Source of the DNA: Pseudomonadales bacterium
Lineage (GTDB): Bacteria; Pseudomonadota; Gammaproteobacteria; Pseudomonadales; DC-out160
NCBI GenBank assembly: GCA_019090455.1
Contig: JAHRWA010000076.1
Location: forward strand, 1-56,002
DNA length: 56,002 nt
Direction of reading: 5' to 3'
In this document: in pieces, positions 54,501-56,002 of the stretch
Layout: every line of letters starts with the position of its first letter
Numbering within the stretch: position 1 is the first letter of the stretch
Translations under genes and position numbers: made by a program
Notes under the pieces: generated by a model
Databases searched by the model: none
What the model was told of the DNA's origin: nothing
The model's input: only the letters and a program-made list of their open reading frames with translations

Positions 54501-56002
54501 GGCGAATGGCGGCGATCAGCTCCTTTGGATTTAGTGGTACTAATGCGCATATGGTGATCGAGGAGGCTCCTCCTATAGAGCGTGAGCTCACTGCGAAAGT
54601 AAGTTATTTGATTGTGTTATCCGCGCGAAGTGATGCGCAGTTAAAGCAACAATCGCAACAACTGGTGAGCCATCTTTCACAAAATAAAAGCGAGGTGCTA
54701 GGTGATATTAGTTTTACCTTATTGTGTGGTAGAAAACATTTTGAGCATCGCTTAGCGACTGTAGTGCGTAGCTGTGAAGAATTAGTAGAGCGGTTGGAGA
54801 GATGGAGTGATGGAAAACCCTCCTCTGAGATTTACACCCAAACAGTAAAGAGCGGTAAGCGACGCGAGCAAGCTTCGTTAAAAAGATATGGCAACGAATG
54901 TATAGCCTCTTGTGAAAGCAGTGGGGTAGCTGTTGAAATACTGGAAAGTTTATCAACGGTCGCGGAATTATACACACAAGGATATCAGCTGGATTACAAG
55001 CAGCTATTTAAAAGCGGGGATAGTCATAAAATATCACTACCGACCTATCCCTTTTCCAAAGAGCGTTACTGGATTGAAAGTTCAGAGGAAGAGGCGAGTC
55101 CTTCGAAGTCAAGCCAAGGTTCAAGCCAAGCTAATTACCTGCACCCTCTGTTGCAGGAAAACACTTCAACGGCATTTGATGTGCAGTTTACCTCAAGGTT
55201 TAGCGGTGATGAGTTCTTTTTCAAGGATCATCAGGTGCAAGGGGCTAAGATATTGCCGGGTGTCGGTCATTTGGAAATGGCGCGAGCGGCGTTAACACAA
55301 GCGTTGAATGCAGACAGTGTTGTGGAGTTAAACCGAGTGGTCTGGTTGCGCCCGGCGGCACTGACAGGGGACTCGTTGGCATTGCACATTAGCGTGTTAG
55401 CGGCCACTGATAGTGAGATTGAGTACGATATTTATAGCTTGGATGAAGCCGGTGAGGAGATACTCTACAGCCAGGGTCAGGGGCGATTGCTGGAGAGTGT
55501 TGATGAGGTGGTCTTAGACCTGAAGGGTTTGAGTGCACTTTGTGTCGATTCGCCGTTGTCAGTTGAGCAACTTTATAGCGCCTTTGATGGGATAGGAATT
55601 CATTACGGCGCTGGTCATCAAGCCATAGAGGCACTTTATACAGGATTGGATGGGGACAATCGTCCGCAAGTGTTGGCGAAGTTGTCCGTGCCTTCATCGT
55701 TGCAATCGACGCAGAGCGATTACGTGCTGCATCCGGGTCTAATGGACAGTGCGTTGCAAGCCTCTATCGGTTTGGCCTTTGCGCATTTGGGTTCTTCAGG
55801 GCAATCGACTAAACCGATGTTACCTTTCGCTTTAGAGTCGTTGATTGTGTATGGGCCAACGCCGAGCAATGCCTATGCCTGGGTGCGTTATAGCGAGGGC
55901 AGTGTTGCCGAGGATGCGGTACAAAAACTGGATATCAGTCTTTGTGATGAGCAAGGGCGAGTGTGTGTGGAGTTTAAGGGGTTTAGTTCGCGGGTGCTGG
56001 AA
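51566..56002 (+). CDS. Trans-AT type polyketide synthase, MT-ACP-KS-DH (incomplete at right edge)
   Basis: The frame from ATG 51566 is open to the window end, giving 1479 residues. Residues about 60-370 are a methyltransferase with SAM motif FEIGAGTGET (near 193). An ACP follows, with its Ser in MNIGVDSATS (near 466). The KS (about 579-1000) has Cys746 in DTACSSS, EAHGTGT and KSNLGHT. After the KS there is no AT, only a short linker ending PTYPFSKERYW, as in trans-AT synthases. A dehydratase begins at about 1195 with HQVQGAKILPG and the second-site Asp in HPGLMDSALQ, so both catalytic residues are present. KR, further modules and release domain must lie beyond the edge. Starting with MT-ACP makes it either a loading/first module or the continuation of a split module. 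The first 1.6 kb look more AT-rich than the KS and DH parts. Confidence 0.93.
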   Translation, partial: MTTAKVSSDNQVKDKVLSLDRGTPCLQTYSEEKNSVDFIRFQQDILLCQLRIMGFTLGGSNEQIKEIILPRYLMWFDEAVRILNTAGYSDNRTVSPLGILWQQWADNKNRWAKTDLSNQVQLVESTLKALPAILTGSASIKDILFLNKSNGNVAEISENSLQSDYFNQIIAQTIVAKLESVKLNQPHLPLRIFEIGAGTGETSKIVLEALRPYHDRIETYVYTDTSKTYLAYGEERYKRESPFLTTTLFDVEKPLSSQNILSGTYDIVIAANILYATKNIKNTLCNAKALLKCNGTLLINELVENRLFNHLTFGLTEEWWLPEDTHLRIVGCPILSVQNWKTLLCKQGFNNISWPAEKTKSMERQIIVAHSDGVVRQPVLTNTTHPTDYLNPLIQKESSTEKVSATVGFNKSNSTRTKILPAVEITDLEIEAKVTDTIVEQLSNALNVPSNEIGFDDSFMNIGVDSATSVKMVETVAATLGVELEIISVFSYTTVTTLADYIIKNFHSDLVAELNRGRLAHSDELSSYHENLLNRKRVPNVVSEGDVSGSSESSLNKITPQTFQNTNSLKHKSGVSHTDKIAVIGMSGRFGRSDDVSELWDTLAKGEDIIEEVSRWDLGTYDKRFSDGTEGFCRYGSALNDIDTFDPLFFNISGLEATYMDPQQRVFMEETWKALEDAGLVVVEQVTTRWGIYVGCSAVDYEQLIQNAGLEPPAQAFWGNAGSVLAARIAYYLDLKGPAISIDTACSSSLVAMHLACQSLWMGENSLAIAGGVFITTTPAFYLSAGRAGMLSAKGHCHAFDSRADGFVPGEGVGVVVLKRLADALADRDHIHGVIRGSGINQDGASNGITAPSAKSQELLEREVYDNFHIDPAEIQYVEAHGTGTVLGDPIEYQALTRAFRKDTDKKAYCAIGSIKSNLGHTATAAGVAGVIKVLLSLRHKQIPASLHYETGNPAINFEESPFYVNTHLKAWEVAPNKRRMAAISSFGFSGTNAHMVIEEAPPIERELTAKVSYLIVLSARSDAQLKQQSQQLVSHLSQNKSEVLGDISFTLLCGRKHFEHRLATVVRSCEELVERLERWSDGKPSSEIYTQTVKSGKRREQASLKRYGNECIASCESSGVAVEILESLSTVAELYTQGYQLDYKQLFKSGDSHKISLPTYPFSKERYWIESSEEEASPSKSSQGSSQANYLHPLLQENTSTAFDVQFTSRFSGDEFFFKDHQVQGAKILPGVGHLEMARAALTQALNADSVVELNRVVWLRPAALTGDSLALHISVLAATDSEIEYDIYSLDEAGEEILYSQGQGRLLESVDEVVLDLKGLSALCVDSPLSVEQLYSAFDGIGIHYGAGHQAIEALYTGLDGDNRPQVLAKLSVPSSLQSTQSDYVLHPGLMDSALQASIGLAFAHLGSSGQSTKPMLPFALESLIVYGPTPSNAYAWVRYSEGSVAEDAVQKLDISLCDEQGRVCVEFKGFSSRVLE

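Noticed and set aside
52083..55697. Several short frames inside the trans-AT PKS
   Set aside because: The continuous MT-ACP-KS-DH frame from 51566 explains the region; the others are shadows.

Overview
The window looks like chromosomal DNA of a moderately AT-rich, Gram-negative, probably marine gammaproteobacterium. The evidence is a ydbH-ynbE-ydbL outer-membrane homeostasis operon, a type IV pilus/type II secretion-like operon, many hybrid histidine kinases and c-di-GMP proteins, lipoproteins with Cys lipoboxes, Fur-like boxes, and a right end rich in polyketide and fatty-acid modifying genes. No rRNA, tRNA or CRISPR array was recognised.

Layout. 1-5.7 kb is a signalling region: an N-terminal receptor fragment with two CHASE3-like segments that runs off the left edge (minus strand), a GGDEF remnant, a frameshifted hybrid kinase, an intact hybrid kinase and a single-domain response regulator. 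5.9-6.7 kb holds two small unknown genes behind two tandem Fur-like boxes. 6.8-19.2 kb is one co-oriented pilus/secretion operon: three large pseudopilins, a small exported protein, a PilM-PilN-type fusion, PilO, a PilT-like and a PilB/GspE-like ATPase, PilC/GspF, PilP/GspC-like and a secretin. 19.2-22.4 kb is ydbL-ynbE-ydbH on the minus strand. 22.5-23.7 kb has an IS6 scar and a divergent HxlR-like regulator/VOC protein pair with a palindrome between them. 23.8-30.7 kb is a second signalling block: CheR, a 1173-residue three-receiver hybrid kinase, and a divergent REC-PAS-GGDEF-EAL protein. 30.7-36.1 kb encodes envelope proteins: a lipase-like lipoprotein, two other lipoproteins and a small beta-barrel.

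36.3-51.4 kb is the most interesting part. A minus-strand operon FAAL-desaturase-ACP-desaturase-desaturase has the gene content of bacterial alkyne/polyyne cassettes. It is followed, after a strong terminator, by an unusual KS-AT-alpha/beta-hydrolase protein. That protein keeps the ketosynthase residues but has lost the nucleophile serine of both its AT and its hydrolase domain. An MMPL/RND-type exporter lies on one side and an AlkB-type membrane hydroxylase on the other. Between FAAL and AlkB lie decayed pieces of a second KS and a second hydrolase. IS6-family transposase scraps sit at both outer borders and an internally deleted IS30 transposase at the right one. From 51.6 kb to the right edge runs an incomplete trans-AT-type polyketide synthase, MT-ACP-KS-DH, not yet closed at base 56002.

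Proposed working model (inference): FAAL activates a fatty acid and loads it on the stand-alone ACP, three membrane desaturases/acetylenases introduce unsaturation, AlkB oxidises the chain, the KS protein elongates or hands over the chain, possibly to the neighbouring trans-AT PKS, and the RND protein exports the lipid product. Coding microsatellites recur through the window and are a visible peculiarity of this genome.
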